Positions 21,140 through 32,269 of a stretch of DNA of 64,000 nucleotides are shown here, one piece after another. Below the pieces are notes generated by a model. That model had not been told where the DNA came from. It saw only the letters and a list, made by a program, of their open reading frames with translations, and did not search any database. The position numbers were made by a program, and so were the translations under genes. Each line of letters opens with the position of its first letter. Position 1 is the first letter of the stretch. The stretch comes from Ariolimax columbianus (taxonomy: Eukaryota > Mollusca > Gastropoda > Stylommatophora > Arionidae), in contig JAVGWX010000003.1 of the NCBI GenBank assembly GCA_036924085.1, positions 113,815,764 to 113,879,763 of the forward strand, read 5' to 3'.

Positions 21140-21930
21140 CTAAACGGCAGATCCATTCGTGCAGGTCTTCTCCCACGGCGATACAAATGGATGTTGGTGA
21201 CCAGGGCCGGCGAATGTCCCACTGTGGACCAGTGTGGTGGCATGGGGAACTATGTGGCCATCTTTGTGTAGTCTCACGCTTGAATCTCGCGGTAAGTTTG
21301 TGTTTGTGGCAGGGGATTCTAAGTGAAAAGAACAAGGTTTAGCCTGTGTATTGCTCTGTCTATAGCTATCACTGTTCGTTGAGCAAATCAAAGGCGGCGC
21401 GACAGGAAAGTTCGAACTGCAGGGTCGTGATATGTGGCAGGTACTGCTAGTGCTGGAGCCTCCAACTGAGACAGCGTCCGGTTTGAGTGTATGCTGACTA
21501 TGCCGTGAGTTCCGGCAGTAATTGTTTGAGATATCACTGAGCACTGTCACCGGGCAAGCTTTATCAGTGATGTGGCTTCTACTACTTCTGTCTGCAGTGT
21601 CACCAGAGTGCAAAGGGACGCAAGTTGTACTCGTTTTCTCGTTGAAAAGTGAGCAATGCTGCTTAGTAGTTTTGTGAGAGAAGTTCTCACTAATATACAC
21701 ATGTGCTTTGGTCAAACTGCGCTCTTGTCGAATCTGAATTAATCTTCGGTGGTGCCTGGTGTCCGTTCTGAGCATGCGTACTGCCAACAAGACTAGAAGT
21801 ACAAGTATGACTCCGCCTGCTATTGGTACAGCAATGACAGCGGCCTTGAACCACAGGTCACGATCTTCGTCACGTCGGCTCCGATGGTTTCGAGAGTAGA
21901 TGGCACTGTCACGATTGGCTGGCGCTCTAC
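21140..21930 (-). CDS. BAMBI: BAMBI terminal exon: transmembrane segment and cytoplasmic tail
   Basis: The exon begins after a consensus acceptor (intron ...tttgcccacag at 21938-21931) in phase 1 and runs 262 codons to a TAG at 21142-21140. Early residues include RDLWFKAAVIAVPIAGG and then VILVLLVLLAVRMLR, nearly identical to the juxtamembrane and transmembrane segment of vertebrate BAMBI (LWFRAAVIAVPIAGG...LALRMLR), which makes the assignment firm. BAMBI is a kinase-less pseudoreceptor at the plasma membrane that dampens TGF-beta, BMP and activin signalling by pairing with type I receptors. The tail after the membrane segment is about 210 residues, Ser/Thr- and His-rich, and more than twice the vertebrate tail of under 90. 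I see no kinase domain in it. A 3' UTR surely follows but no poly(A) signal was placed. Confidence 0.93.
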
Positions 21931-22019
21931 CTGTGGGCAAATATAAAATTTACAAATTATTGTAACCAGCAAACAAGTATACAAAAGCAAACAAATATAA
22001 AAACAACAAAACATTTTTT

Positions 22020-22560
22020 TCTTAACCTCCATAATGAAACTAATGTCTCAGAATACAAGACGAGGCTGAGGAACATTTGTCAAAATCAGCCGTCTACAAG
22101 AACAAGAGGGCATAACCACAAACTAATTAAAGAAAGGTCCAGATTAGATATCAGGACATATTTTTTTAGTCCGAGAGTAGTGAATTATTGGAATGCATTG
22201 CCACAGGAGATAGTGGCGGCGTGGTCAATTAATGCATTCAATAATAGATTAGATGCCGGGGACGGCGTGGGCTAGTAGTTAGGTGACACGGCTCACAACC
22301 CGAAGGCGCTGGGCTCGATCTCCACCACAGCACCGGTCGTTACCCCGGGGAAGCAAACCCTTAGAAAATGCAGGAGGAAGCAGACCCTTACACAAAATGC
22401 ATGCTGGAGTCGAATGCACTGAGCAGACAGACGCAAAATAAAAACCACAGTGCAACGCTCACCGCCTTGGGGAATAGAGAAATAAGGCGAACGCATAAAC
22501 ACATTTTCAAAAATGATTGGGTGCCCACAGGTATTTTAGATTGTGAATGTAAAAGAAAAT
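22020..22560 (+). pseudogene. CR1-like LINE C-terminal relic split by SINE-B
   Basis: Plus-strand translation gives TRTRGHNHKLIKERSRLDIR and then YFFSPRVVNYWNALPQEIV followed by INAFNNRLD. This is the conserved C-terminal block of CR1/RTE-X-type reverse transcriptases (RTRGH..KL....R...R..FFS.RVV..WN.LP..VV.A.S...FK..LD). The SINE-B copy at 22258-22505 interrupts it. After the SINE a frame continues KNDWVPTGILDCECKRK to a stop. Confidence 0.75.
22258..22505 (+). mobile_element. SINE-B (tRNA-derived) copy
   Basis: Starts ggggacggcgtgggctagta with a tRNA A-box-like region, then gctgggctcgatctccacca (B-box region, diverged), gcaggaggaagcagaccctt, the core gcatgctggagtcgaatgca, and caccgccttggggaatagag. 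It lies inside the LINE relic, so it is younger than that relic. No clean target duplication was found. Confidence 0.85.
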
Positions 22561-22616
22561 GATTTTAAACAAACTCTGCACCGAGTCTTATAAACCAGTA
22601 TAAAGAAGTTAAGTTA

Positions 22617-23376
22617 AGTGGTTCTTAACCAGGGGTCCACGGCAATATTACAGAGGAACCGCGAGCTTGGGTGAGTAAACATTAAAGTATTATCTAATTT
22701 CCACTAACCACTAACTGAAAACTAGCATTTCCTTCACTTATATAAATTATACACATCTAGATCTTCGTCAACAATAGACGTAACAACGATTTTCATATCC
22801 CTTTACAGGGGACGGCGTGGCCTAGTGATTAAGTGTCACGGCTCACAACCAAAAGGTGCTGGGTTCGATCCCCATCACAGCACCGGCCGTTACCCCAGGG
22901 ATGCAAACCCTTAGAAAATGCAGGAGGAAGCAGACCCTTACATAAAATGCATGATGCAGTCGGATGCATTGGGCCGACAGGCGCAAAATAAAAACCACAG
23001 TGCAACGCACACCACCTTGGGGAATAAAGAAATAAGGCGAACGCGCAAAAAAAAATAAATAAATAAAAAATAGCACTTTACAGTTGTTGCACATATAGAA
23101 AAATTAAAACCGCTCATCAGTACTTTGATACTTCACCAGTTATTAGACCCACAGCCAGTTCTGTTGTGTTCAGACTATCTATGACGTAGCTGGTAGACTC
23201 TGGCAGCTCAGCACTTAGTAGCCCTTCTGCAACCAATTGTTGAAGTCGTGCGCTTCTATAGTACTGGTTCTTTGTAATTCAATGATAAGCTTTTAAAAAC
23301 AGTATTATCATAATCGGACCGTGACCTTCGCCTAACTGGCAATTTGTCCATGTGCAGAAAAGGCTAAGAACCCCTG
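22617..23376. mobile_element. hAT-type non-autonomous element, host of a SINE-B
   Basis: The left end reads agtggttcttaaccaggggt followed by ccacgg, and the right end ggctaagaacccctg. Read inward these give near-matching termini (12 of 15), of the type c-a-g-g-g-g-ttcttaacc found on many hAT-superfamily MITEs. No transposase remnant is present. The SINE-B at 22809-23075 lies inside. An 8-bp target duplication was not evident, so the ends may be eroded. Confidence 0.5.
22809..23075 (+). mobile_element. SINE-B copy with 8-bp target duplication
   Basis: Nearly full length: gggacggcgtggcctagtga (A box), gctgggttcgatccccatca (B box), the core atgatgcagtcggatgcatt, caccttggggaataaagaaa, and an A-rich tail with aaataaataaa. 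The 8-mer ctttacag flanks it at 22801-22808 and 23076-23083. Confidence 0.9.
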
Positions 23377-23394
23377 ATTGAAAAGAGCATATCG

Positions 23395-23512
23395 TCTATC
23401 TCCCAGGTACAGGGGACGATTACAATTTGCGGGAATCGAACACCCCATAGTTTCGCGCTTTCGTTTCTCGATAGGCGAGCAGCTTACCTCTCAACCTTAG
23501 CGACCCCCATAT
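23395..23512 (-). mobile_element. tRNA-derived SINE head relic
   Basis: On the minus strand an A-box-like gtcgctaaggttgagaggta is followed about 45 nt later by a B-box-like ggtgttcgattcccgc, a tRNA-like promoter layout. No acceptor-stem pairing is preserved, so it is not a tRNA gene. Confidence 0.55.
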
Positions 23513-23734
23513 GATTATGTCACCATTTATTCATCAGGTCATCCGTGTAGTTGTTGTGTCGCTAGAATTCTATTTACATATAACACAAAGAATATGCTCA
23601 ACCCACAGGACTGTAGAAAGTGAGAGAAAAAAGAGCCACATTTAAGTTACCGTAGTATTCAAACAGAAAATGGTGTTGTGAATAACGCGATTTAATCGTC
23701 ATTGTGTCCCAGAGTTAGAATCAAAATTAAAAGA

Positions 23735-23890
23735 AAGCGTTACCAGTTACCTTTCTCGCTGTTTACCTTTCTCGTTGTGTTTTCTTTCTCGTGTTACATT
23801 TTTCGCTATGTTACCTTTCTCGCTCTGTTACCTTTCTCGCTGTGTTACCTTTCTCGCTGTGTTACCTTTCTCGTTGTGTTACCTTTCCTA
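23735..23890. repeat. 17-bp minisatellite, about 9 copies
   Basis: Units of the form ctttctcgctgtgttac repeat every 17 bp, with variants ctttctcgttgtg. It abuts a fragment of tRNA-SINE (ccaggtacccatgtacagct at 23898-23917). Confidence 0.9.
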
Positions 23891-24029
23891 ATTGTAAACC
23901 AGGTACCCATGTACAGCTAGGTAGCGTAAAACCTTTCGAGTTTCGGTGTCAAACCCAGTCTCTTTACAACAAGAGATGCGTTCTAACTATTCTGCAGCTA
24001 TGAAGCTCTCTTCTTGAAAGAATACAACA

Positions 24030-24350
24030 AATGCATTAGGTGGGTTTGCCGCCAGATTTGGTGGGTTAGCCGCCAGATTAGATGAGTTTGCCGCCAGATT
24101 CAGTTGGTTTGCTGTCAGATTCGGTGGGTTTTCCACCACACTCGATAGGCTTGCTGTCAGATTAGTTGAGTTTCCCGCCAGACTCGGTGGGTTTGCCGCC
24201 AGATTCGGTTCGTTTGCTGTCATATTCGGTTGGTTTGCTGTCAGATTCGGTGGGTTTGCCGCCAGATTTGGTGGGTTTGCTGTCAGATTCGCTGGGTTTG
24301 CTGTCAGATTCGATGGGTGTGCTGTCAGATTCGGTGGGATTACTGCCGTG
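24030..24350. repeat. 21-bp minisatellite, about 15 copies
   Basis: Alternating units gccgccagattcggtgggtt and gctgtcagattcggtgggtt, one every 21 bp. Open frames on both strands (7-residue periodicity) result from the repeat and carry no gene signal. Confidence 0.95.
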
Positions 24351-24374
24351 ACATGATATGAGCACGTGGTTATA

Positions 24375-24662
24375 AAGTATGTTGTTTAAAGTGGGAGGTC
24401 GCCCGAAGACCAGTCTAGAACAACAGCGTGAAGCAATCGCTTAAAGTTGGAGGTCGCCCGAAGACCAGTCTAGAACAACAGAGTGAAACAATCACTTAAA
24501 GTGGGAGGTTGCCCAAAGACCAGTCTAGAACAACAGAGTGAAACAATCACTTAAAGTGGGAGGTCGCCCGAAGACCAGTCTAGGACAACAGAGTGAAACA
24601 ATCACTTAAAGTGGGAGGTCGCCCGAAGACCAGTCTAGAACAACAGAGTGAAACAATCACTT
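24375..24662. repeat. 55-bp minisatellite, about 5 copies
   Basis: Units containing gtgggaggtcgcccgaagac and ctagaacaacagagtg repeat every 55 bp with over 95% identity by eye. This is a recent expansion. Confidence 0.95.
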
Positions 24663-25361
24663 TCTACTGTGTTTTTCACTCAAATAATCCCATCCATTTC
24701 TCTCATGAACTGACGATTCTTATTTTCCTTTCGTTCGCTAAAATGGCGGTTCGAATCAAGCTTCTGTTGTCAACGCACAGTTTATCCCTTAGCTCTCATG
24801 GATAAGACCAAACATACTTGGACAACGTGCTCTACTCTAACCACAGAGAAGGATGAACCATGCAAGTTTGGAATCATTCAATGCACACGCTATTCACTTT
24901 GCTTTTCCCACGAACCACTTCTAGGCAAAGAAGGCTTGAACTGGGCGGGCGGTCTGCTCATTTGCCTGATAGCCGCTGTGTGTTCTCTGACGCATGTCTC
25001 GCTCCAGGTCTGATAAACGGTGCACCCGACCCAAGAGACGTCTTATTATTATAATGTTCCCTGACATCCTTGTCCAAGTCTGACATATAGTGAATCCGGC
25101 CCTCGACACGCCTCTCTGTCGTCATGTCCCTGACGTGCGGACAAGGGCATTATCAGACGGTAGTCAAACAGAAGTGTGTTTCAGAGGAGGGTTGATGGGC
25201 CCACAGAGTTAGGACTGATGTGGCATATCGTATCTATTAGAGAACACATGTAAGAGACTAACGAAAAGCGACTGCAAAGGGTGGGCTTCGCTATTATGCG
25301 AGACAGTCGTCGCTAAATGTCCATTAGTGATGTACAGGTAACAGTTCACGATGACGTAAGC
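24663..25361. other. No gene seen
   Basis: Unrecognised intronic sequence. Two copies of a ctgataaacggtg/ctgacatatagtg-type 70-bp segment (about 25005 and 25078) form a weak duplication. Confidence 0.45.
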
Positions 25362-25920
25362 CAGTGCTCCTCAACCTTTTCATAACTGACGCCAACTTTT
25401 TAAACTTTCGTGAGGGTCAATTTTCCGTGAACGCAAACTAAAGTCTAAATTGAAGAAGACTCCGCATTCGCCCACTAAGTCCGTATTTGTCAAATCTCGT
25501 AATAGTTTCGTTCACATGGGTCCACGGAGGCTGATAGTGGCCTCGTACAATAAGCTCACTGCGCTCCTCCCAAGCACATCATAGAAGGCACTGATGTGGG
25601 CTGTGACGCGAGTAGATCTATGACCGCTTTCGAAATTCTGATACAACATACTAGGTAAATAGTATGTATTGTTGGGATGTTTTGATTACGCAAGCAGGCA
25701 GAAACACATTTTGTTTCCTACAAAGATGATTTAGTTTTAATGATAACAGATTGTTCCAAATTGTCTGCGTTTTCAAATAGACGATTTGACTCCAATTAGC
25801 ATGTGAAGTTAAAAACATTGAGGAACTAAGACGCCCGTCAGGTCAGGCACAAAATACTGACCAAAAGCATTACCTCTCTTCCTTCAGCGTTTATTGGAAA
25901 CATGATATTTTGAAGGCAGT
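25362..25920. other. Possible hAT-type terminus at 25362; otherwise unassigned
   Basis: The sequence cagtgctcctcaacctttt at 25362 resembles a hAT MITE end. The segment cttaaaaggttgaaaacccc ending near 28383 resembles the opposite end (14 of 19 matching). If paired they would define a 3-kb relic, but no target duplication supports it. Confidence 0.3.
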
Positions 25921-25924
25921 CTAA

Positions 25925-26115
25925 CTGACGAGATGTGGATCGAAGTGATCCCCGTTGTAGTGAGCAACACGCAGATAAAACCAAGCATAGCACAACAGCA
26001 CGGAGGATCACAGTCCACCTTCATCAGCACGCTCGGGATATGAGGAATGTAATTACAACACGCCCTTTTCAGGCCTCATACAAGAGTAAACTTACTCATT
26101 GCGGACATTAAACAA
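25925..26115 (+). repeat. Dispersed repeat DR1, copy a
   Basis: Shares gtagtgagcaacacgcagat, then accttcatcagcacgctcgg, then acgcccttttcagg and taaacttactcattg with six other places in the window (46195-46345, 47455-47597, 50010-50290, 56880-57115, 58855-59150, 59780-60095). It includes the small hairpin gccc-tttt(ca)-gggc. No coding function recognised. Confidence 0.8.
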
Positions 26116-27234
26116 CAACAAAAAACAACAAATAGAAGCATTCAAACAAAGAGATCCCGTTTACACGACTTCTGCCATATTGGGGAATATGGTGTTAGAC
26201 CAGCAGATGCGAAATTCGTATCCACATCCGGTCAAACAATATTACTACAGAAACACTACTGCAAATGTGAACACGTTAATATTTGAGTCGCGCAACTGTG
26301 ATAGTGAGCTCACTGACTTTTTCCTTCCGTTCTAATTATTGCATCATAGCTCAGATACTCGTCCCTTTACGAATTATATTGGCGGTTTCGAGGCAACGAT
26401 TCTTCGTAATGAGGTTTCTAGCCTCATGCACAACTCTCTTTAGTCGCCTTTTACTACATGATAGGAAGTTGAGTGACTTGGTCTTATTCTTTTCATCCAG
26501 GACAAGGCACGAGTGCCTGGTGACCGAATGCAAGCGTTAAGGGCGTTCTATCAAAACAACGTAACCACTGTTATTGCCGGTGTTAGTGCCCTTTACTCCC
26601 CCATCTTAAAATTCCCCTTGGAGACGCCTAAGAATAGCAGATCATCATGTCGACGATTCGTCGTTCTATAAGGTATAGCCTTCACACAGGAGAAGAAATG
26701 TTCTTTTCAAAAACAGACAAGAGTGATTTTGATTACACCAGTGATTCTACAATAAAAAATACAGACATTGCAAAAGTTTAACGCCTAAACCTAAGTCGAG
26801 CAAGGAGATCCGTTAGGCGACCAAAAACAAGAATATGCACGACCAGATGCGTCTTTCACTTAGTAACACCTCTACCCATGTGGAGTGTACAGGTATATTT
26901 GTACGTGCACACACACACAGGTGATTTGCCTGTTGTGTCTTCCCATGATGGAAGGTAGGTCCTTATTGGTCGTGACGCCTGCCGCCATTGGGTGGGGATT
27001 TCGTTACCGTTAGAATTTTTGCCTGAACATCGGCTAACAGTCTGATCTTTCGATTTTCAACTGTCAAATGTTATTGTACGTGTACATGGAACCTCGCGAG
27101 TATTTCGTCCATCTCCTATAGGACTAGCCGTTGATTTAACCTCTTTTGAGACCAGATGGCTTTTGAAGTTTGTGGGATTCTAGCACCCACCCCTAGTACA
27201 AAGCACGATCATGATTAACTGTTCACATCTGCAA
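26116..27234. other. No gene seen
   Basis: Unrecognised intronic sequence. A fragment around 26400-26460 (gcacaactctctttagtcgc) recurs near 12425 and 37600. A short CA run sits at 26910. Confidence 0.45.
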
Positions 27235-27465
27235 GACTGTTTACGTGTAGCTACAGTGACTTCTCCTTGGGCATCACTGAACTTATGACGTGTAGCTACA
27301 GTGACTTCTCCTTGGGCATCACTGAACTTATGACGTGTAGCCAAAGTGACTTCTCCTTTGGGCATCACTAAACTTATGACGTGTAGCCATAGTGACTTCT
27401 CCTTGGGCATCACTGAACTTATGACGTGTAGCCATAGTGACATCTCCTCGGGCATCACTGAACAC
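27235..27465. repeat. 45-bp minisatellite, 5 copies
   Basis: Units with gtagctacagtgacttctcc and gggcatcactgaacttatga repeat every 45 bp. A multiple of three keeps a minus-strand frame open for 105 codons. I treat that as an artefact. Confidence 0.95.
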
Positions 27466-27552
27466 TTCTGATTGGTTTTCAAGCTCAATGATGTCATTAA
27501 CCCTGGTAAGTGTTTAAAAAATGTATTGTTTCTGAAAAATGAAACCCATTAG

Positions 27553-27911
27553 CGATCAAGATGCTGAGCAGCGCATGAGCTGCAATGGTCAGCGACCCAT
27601 AGCTGACTGCTAGCGTCAAGCCCAGCGAAACAGAGCTGCCAAGACCCTTCTACACCTCCACGCGGTGATCCTGGATGACAGGCTGCAGCAAGGCAGACTG
27701 GCTAAGGAGAAGGGATCGAAGAGGGAATGCTAACCCAGTACTAAAAAATGCTTGCTGAAGTCGGATGTGTTGGACCGAAAGGTGCAAATATCGCAGTCAA
27801 GCTGTAAACTATGACACTACACATTCCGTTCTCTGGACTACATTCTGCTACTTAATCCCTTTTCAGGGTTTGGTAGCGGGAGATTGAGAATGAACGAAAC
27901 CAAGCCAAGTC
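27553..27911 (+). mobile_element. SINE-A copy with 11-bp target duplication
   Basis: Full-length body from cgatcaagatgctgagcagc to gggagattgagaatgaacga, then a tail of accaagccaagtc instead of GAA units. The 11-mer aaacccattag flanks it at 27542-27552 and 27912-27922. Confidence 0.92.
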
Positions 27912-27924
27912 AAACCCATTAGAT

Positions 27925-28345
27925 TGCACGGTGCTCATGTATATAATATTACACATGAACGGTGCTTACACATGAACGGTGCTTACACATATAATAGTAC
28001 ACATGAACGGTGCTCACGCATATAATATTACACATGAACGGTGCTTACACATATAATAGCACACATGAACGGTGCTCACGCATATAATATTACACATGAA
28101 CGGTGCTTACACATATAATAGTACACATGATCGGTGCTCACGCATATAATATTACACATGAACGGTGCTTACACATATAATATTACACATGAACGGTGCT
28201 CACACATATAATATTTCACATGAACGGTGCTCACACATATAACATTACACATGAACGGTGCTCACACATATAATATTTCACATGAACGGTGCTCACGCAT
28301 ATAATAGTACACATGAACGGTGCTCACGCATATAATATTACACAT
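27925..28345. repeat. About 31-bp minisatellite, 13 copies
   Basis: Units containing acacatgaacggtgctcacg and catataatatt, with alternating gcttacac/gctcacgc subtypes. Starts three bases after the SINE-A target duplication. Confidence 0.92.
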
Positions 28346-29094
28346 GAACGGTGCTAGCAACCTTAAAAGGTTGAAAACCCCTGGATTAGACTAACAATTC
28401 AACACTAAACTCAAAACTATATTGGTTCTCCCCAAACAACGTTTCAAGCTCATCACGTGACCTCGTCTGACGTCCACATCACAGATGCGACCACCAGGAA
28501 AAGCAAATCAGTATTCATACCAGAAGTCTTGGACAGCACAGAAAAACAGCAGCAGCTCTGAAAAGAGCTAAACTCCGTGTAAACTGCAAGTTTGTTAACC
28601 AATACTGATGAGCTTAACTGAATAATGGAGAAGAAGATTGATGGACTAAAAACGGCTGGCTAAACAAAGGTTAACAAAAGAACATTCGTCGCTTGTGCGC
28701 GCGCGCGCGCGTGTGTGAATATTTCCCGTAATTGTCCAACCCGTTAGCTTAAGAACGCCACTACGACGGTTGACTAGGAAAATATGTCCAGACTGGCGTC
28801 ACACAATTATTATCAAACCACGGGTTGCCAAATTATGTTAATAACATGTGACACCTAGTCGCAATTCGGGGTAACCGATTATGGCGTAATAGGGTCAGCG
28901 GTTTCTTTCCGAGTCGCCCTTCAAATTAATTCAATTTACTAGAACGTGACGGAGAACTGGGGCATCTTCGCGTCCTGGGCAATAAATGTTACATTTGGTG
29001 GTGATAGTAGTCTTCACACCAGAGGCAGCAGATGGTAAATTCTAGTTTCCACAGACTTTGCTAAGGGGTGTACAAACTACAACTAAAGGGATTT
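28346..29094. other. No gene seen
   Basis: Unrecognised intronic sequence. A short GC/GT run sits at 28697-28716. Confidence 0.45.
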
Positions 29095-29480
29095 GCCAAA
29101 TACCATACTCCCAAAAAATAAAGCCAAACACCCTCCTCCCCAAAAGACAGACAAATACCCTCCTCCCAAAAAGAAAGCAAAGCACCCTCCTCCCAAAAAG
29201 AAAGCCAAACTCCCTCCTCCCAAAAAGAAAGCCAAACACCCTCCTCCCAAAAAGAAAGCCAAACACCCTCCTCCCAAAAAGAAAGCCAAACACAATCCTC
29301 CCAAAAAGAAAGCCAAACAACTTCCTTCCAAAAAGACAGCTAAACATACCCAACGAAAAAGCAAAGCATGCAAAAGACAGCCAAACACCCTCCTCCCAAA
29401 AAGAAAGCCAAACACAATCCTCCCAAAAAGAAAGCCAAACAACTTCCTTCCAAAAAGACAGCTAAACATACCCAACGAAA
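29095..29480. repeat. 27-bp minisatellite, about 14 copies, with a 100-bp higher-order duplication
   Basis: Units of ccctcctcccaaaaagaaag followed by ccaaaca repeat every 27 bp. A block of about 107 bp at 29280-29370 is repeated at 29400-29490. Because 27 is a multiple of three, all three frames stay open on both strands, including a Lys/Pro-rich frame of 149 codons. Confidence 0.95.
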
Positions 29481-29725
29481 AAACAAAGCATGCCTCACCC
29501 AAATACAAAAAAATGCAAACAATCAGCCAAAAACAGACGTAAAGAAAAAGACAAATATCCAAATACAAAGATTTAGTCACACGTAGTCTAATAGACAAAT
29601 TAAACACTTTAAAAAAGACTGATAAACGAAACTGTATATCTAATAAATGCTTGCAAACCCACAAACTGTAAGTCGGAGTCTCATTAAAAAACAACAACTC
29701 TCGCCAGCCAGAAAAACAAACTATA

Positions 29726-29730
<5 letters not shown>

Positions 29731-29788
<58 letters not shown>

Positions 29789-29900
29789 GAGAGAGAGCCT
29801 CATATAAAAAAACACGATCGCCAGCCAGAAAAACACAACCTATATGGCAGAGAGAGAGAGAGAGAGGGGGGAGGGGAGAGATAGAGAGAGCCTCATCGGA
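29731..29900. repeat. (GA)n microsatellite in two blocks
   Basis: GA runs at 29731-29797 and 29851-29892, each preceded by a related segment (cgccagccagaaaaaca), so a unit of about 100 bp including the GA tract has duplicated. Confidence 0.95.
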
Positions 29901-30441
29901 CGGGCTTGACAAATTTCAGGGTGGCTGAGTCTGTAAAAAATGTCCCCAGTCAGCATGGTCGGACTACAGTCATGCAATTTATGTTAACAAACTTAAACTA
30001 TACACCCAGTCACCTTTATTTCTAATTAACAATGTGCACCAAACCAAAATATATTGTATTATTTACACAGTATTAGCCTATTTCTTCTGAAGTAAAAACG
30101 CACTGCTGTCAGAGGCATGGCGTTTGTGTCCTTAAACATACTTGGTAGTTTTGATGTACCATTTATTGGTGGCTACAGTAGGTTTAAATTGTGACAGTGG
30201 AGGCCCATTTAGATTCACCATCATAAGCTAGCTTATGTAAATCTATTTCAACCGTAATATCATTATTAATCGTGCGAGAGTCGTTATGTATCAACATATT
30301 TTACTTGTCACAGACGAGCGCTTTTGTCAAGGCTCATCGGAAACACGCTCGCCAAACAAAGGGAAAAGTTCATTTCATATTGTTCGCTATGACACGACCA
30401 TTTAGTGCACTAAATAGTACAAGGCGTGCTTGTACCAACAA
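29901..30441. other. No gene seen
   Basis: Unrecognised intronic sequence without repeats I can name. Confidence 0.5.
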
Positions 30442-30454
30442 CGTCTGCTATTTT

Positions 30455-30786
30455 GTTGTTGTTCTTCTTCTTCTTCTGCGTCTGTTCTCAATCTCCCACT
30501 ACCAAACCCTGAAAGGGCTTTAAGTAGCAGAATGTAGTTCAGAGAACGGAATGCGCTGTGTCATAGTTTACAGCTTGACTGCGATATTTGCACCTTTAGG
30601 TGCGGCACATACGACTTCAGCAATAATTTTTGATCCCTTCTTCTTAGCCAGTCTGCTCTGTTGCAGCCTGTTATCCATGATCATCGCGTGGATGTGTAGA
30701 AGGGTCTGGTTCGCTGGCCCTGACGTTAACAGTCAGTTTTGGGTCACTGATCACTACAGCTCATGCACTGCTCAGCATCTTGATAC
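30455..30786 (-). mobile_element. SINE-A copy with 13-bp target duplication
   Basis: Reverse orientation: (ttc)n tail, ctcaatctcccactaccaaa, ctttaagtagcagaatgtag, the core region and a head ending cagcatcttgata. The 13-mer cgtctgctatttt flanks it at 30442-30454 and 30787-30799. The tail joint reads gcagaagaag on the minus strand, the same short string that precedes the LINE tail at 2611-2625. Confidence 0.93.
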
Positions 30787-30820
30787 CGTCTGCTATTTTT
30801 ATGTTGTTGTTGCTTCTTAA

Positions 30821-31018
30821 CCCATTACACCCTAGGTCTTAAAGCAATCTTCTCTATCTATGGTCTAACTTTTGAATTGGCAAAGTCAATGCATTGTTCA
30901 AGTTTATTTTCTTCATCAATGTAGTCATTTTAACCCCTTTTTGGTCTATCTGCAAAGCTATGTGAGAAAGGAAATGGCGTTTTAGCTATTAGTTTCAGGT
31001 GCATTAGGGTGTAAATGG
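30821..31018. mobile_element. piggyBac-like MITE (198 bp) with TTAA duplication
   Basis: TTAA at 30817-30820 and 31019-31022 flank imperfect inverted ends cccattacacccta and tagggtgtaaatgg (12 of 14 paired). TTAA duplication and termini starting with CC are typical of piggyBac-superfamily elements. There is no coding capacity. Confidence 0.8.
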
Positions 31019-31022
31019 TTAA

Positions 31023-32269
31023 TAGAAAATACATTTTGACCCCTTTTGGCGCCAGAAGTGGATTTTAATATCCATTTATGTGTGTATGTGAAAAATCTTG
31101 GTATGGGGCTGATTACCGAATTATGAACGAACTTAATGCCACGGAAGAACATGAAAGAAGAGGATCGATACTAGAATAGAAACAACTATGTCCAGTTATA
31201 TGAAAGGAAAACGAACATGACTGTTATAATGCCAACCAATTCCCAGTCTGTTTTACGCGTACAGTCGCTAGCACGATTCACAGTTCTCTGGATGAACCCG
31301 TTCGAGGCTTAGTGCCCGGCATTCACTCTGTTAGGTGAGGCTCTAGATGGTACGCCACATGTAGGTAAATTTGTGAGATTGTCTACTCTTGTCGTGAGTT
31401 GACTAGTGCTGTATATTGCGACTGGTAATCTGCGCCCTACGGCCTGGCACGTCCGATTTCGGCAAATATTTTTGTAATTTAAAAGAAAACAACTGGCACT
31501 AGCCTTTAGCTATCCGTAGTCTACCTACAACATAATGTTTGGAGTGTGTCTTCCTTCTTCTAGACGTGCAGTCTGACCAGGTCCAGCATTGTCTGATTTT
31601 AGGGCGTCAGATGCTATGACATTGTTTACGACCCGAGCGCGTGACTCACCGGAAAGGTCAACGCCAAACTCTGACCTCTATTGACAATTCCGGTTTTAGA
31701 TACTCACAAAGAGACTGGCTTGTCTGAGACGCCATATGGCTAATGTTCCTAAACGCCTTCTAATCACGGCCCAGAGTTCAAAAACTTCGTGGCCACACCG
31801 TCGGGCGCTGTGGTAAGATTACACTGAACACTTACGTCAAGTACAGAGGGGAAATCAAGGATAAGAAGAGGTCCTGTTCACACAGAATACTTGGACCAAA
31901 GCAACTTTTGCAATTTATTGGCTGGTTGGAAATTAACACGGCGTCCAGGCTCGGAAACGAGCAAGCTATCTCCTTGTACACAACCAAGTTACTACAAATA
32001 AAAAGTAAAATATGAACATTTACTCTATAATTCTCTACTCTATAATTGGAAATCGAATTAACAATAATACTAATAATTTAGTTACTACCAAATCAAACAT
32101 TACATATCAAATTCGCGCTGGTGTACCTACACACTAAAAAGAAACTTAGAATGAGAGGATAGGTCGTTGTTGAGCGGAGTGGGGCATACACGTCAGTAAC
32201 CTTCAGTTTGAGAATGGATATGGAAGCAGTGACCTCGGCGTTAAGATGGCTTTAACAAGGGCAATCATC
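31023..32269. other. No gene seen; possible old SINE-A fragment
   Basis: Near 31430-31480, ctgcgccctacggcctggca and cgtccgatttcggca resemble a decayed SINE-A core in reverse orientation. The rest is unrecognised. Confidence 0.4.

Noticed and set aside
25362..28383. A 3-kb hAT element with matching ends
   Set aside because: The ends match only 14 of 19 positions, no 8-bp duplication is visible, and the interior contains unrelated dispersed repeats.
29058..29542. Lys/Pro-rich open frame of about 149 codons, histone H1-like
   Set aside because: It is the direct translation of a 27-bp minisatellite. All frames on both strands stay open over the same stretch.
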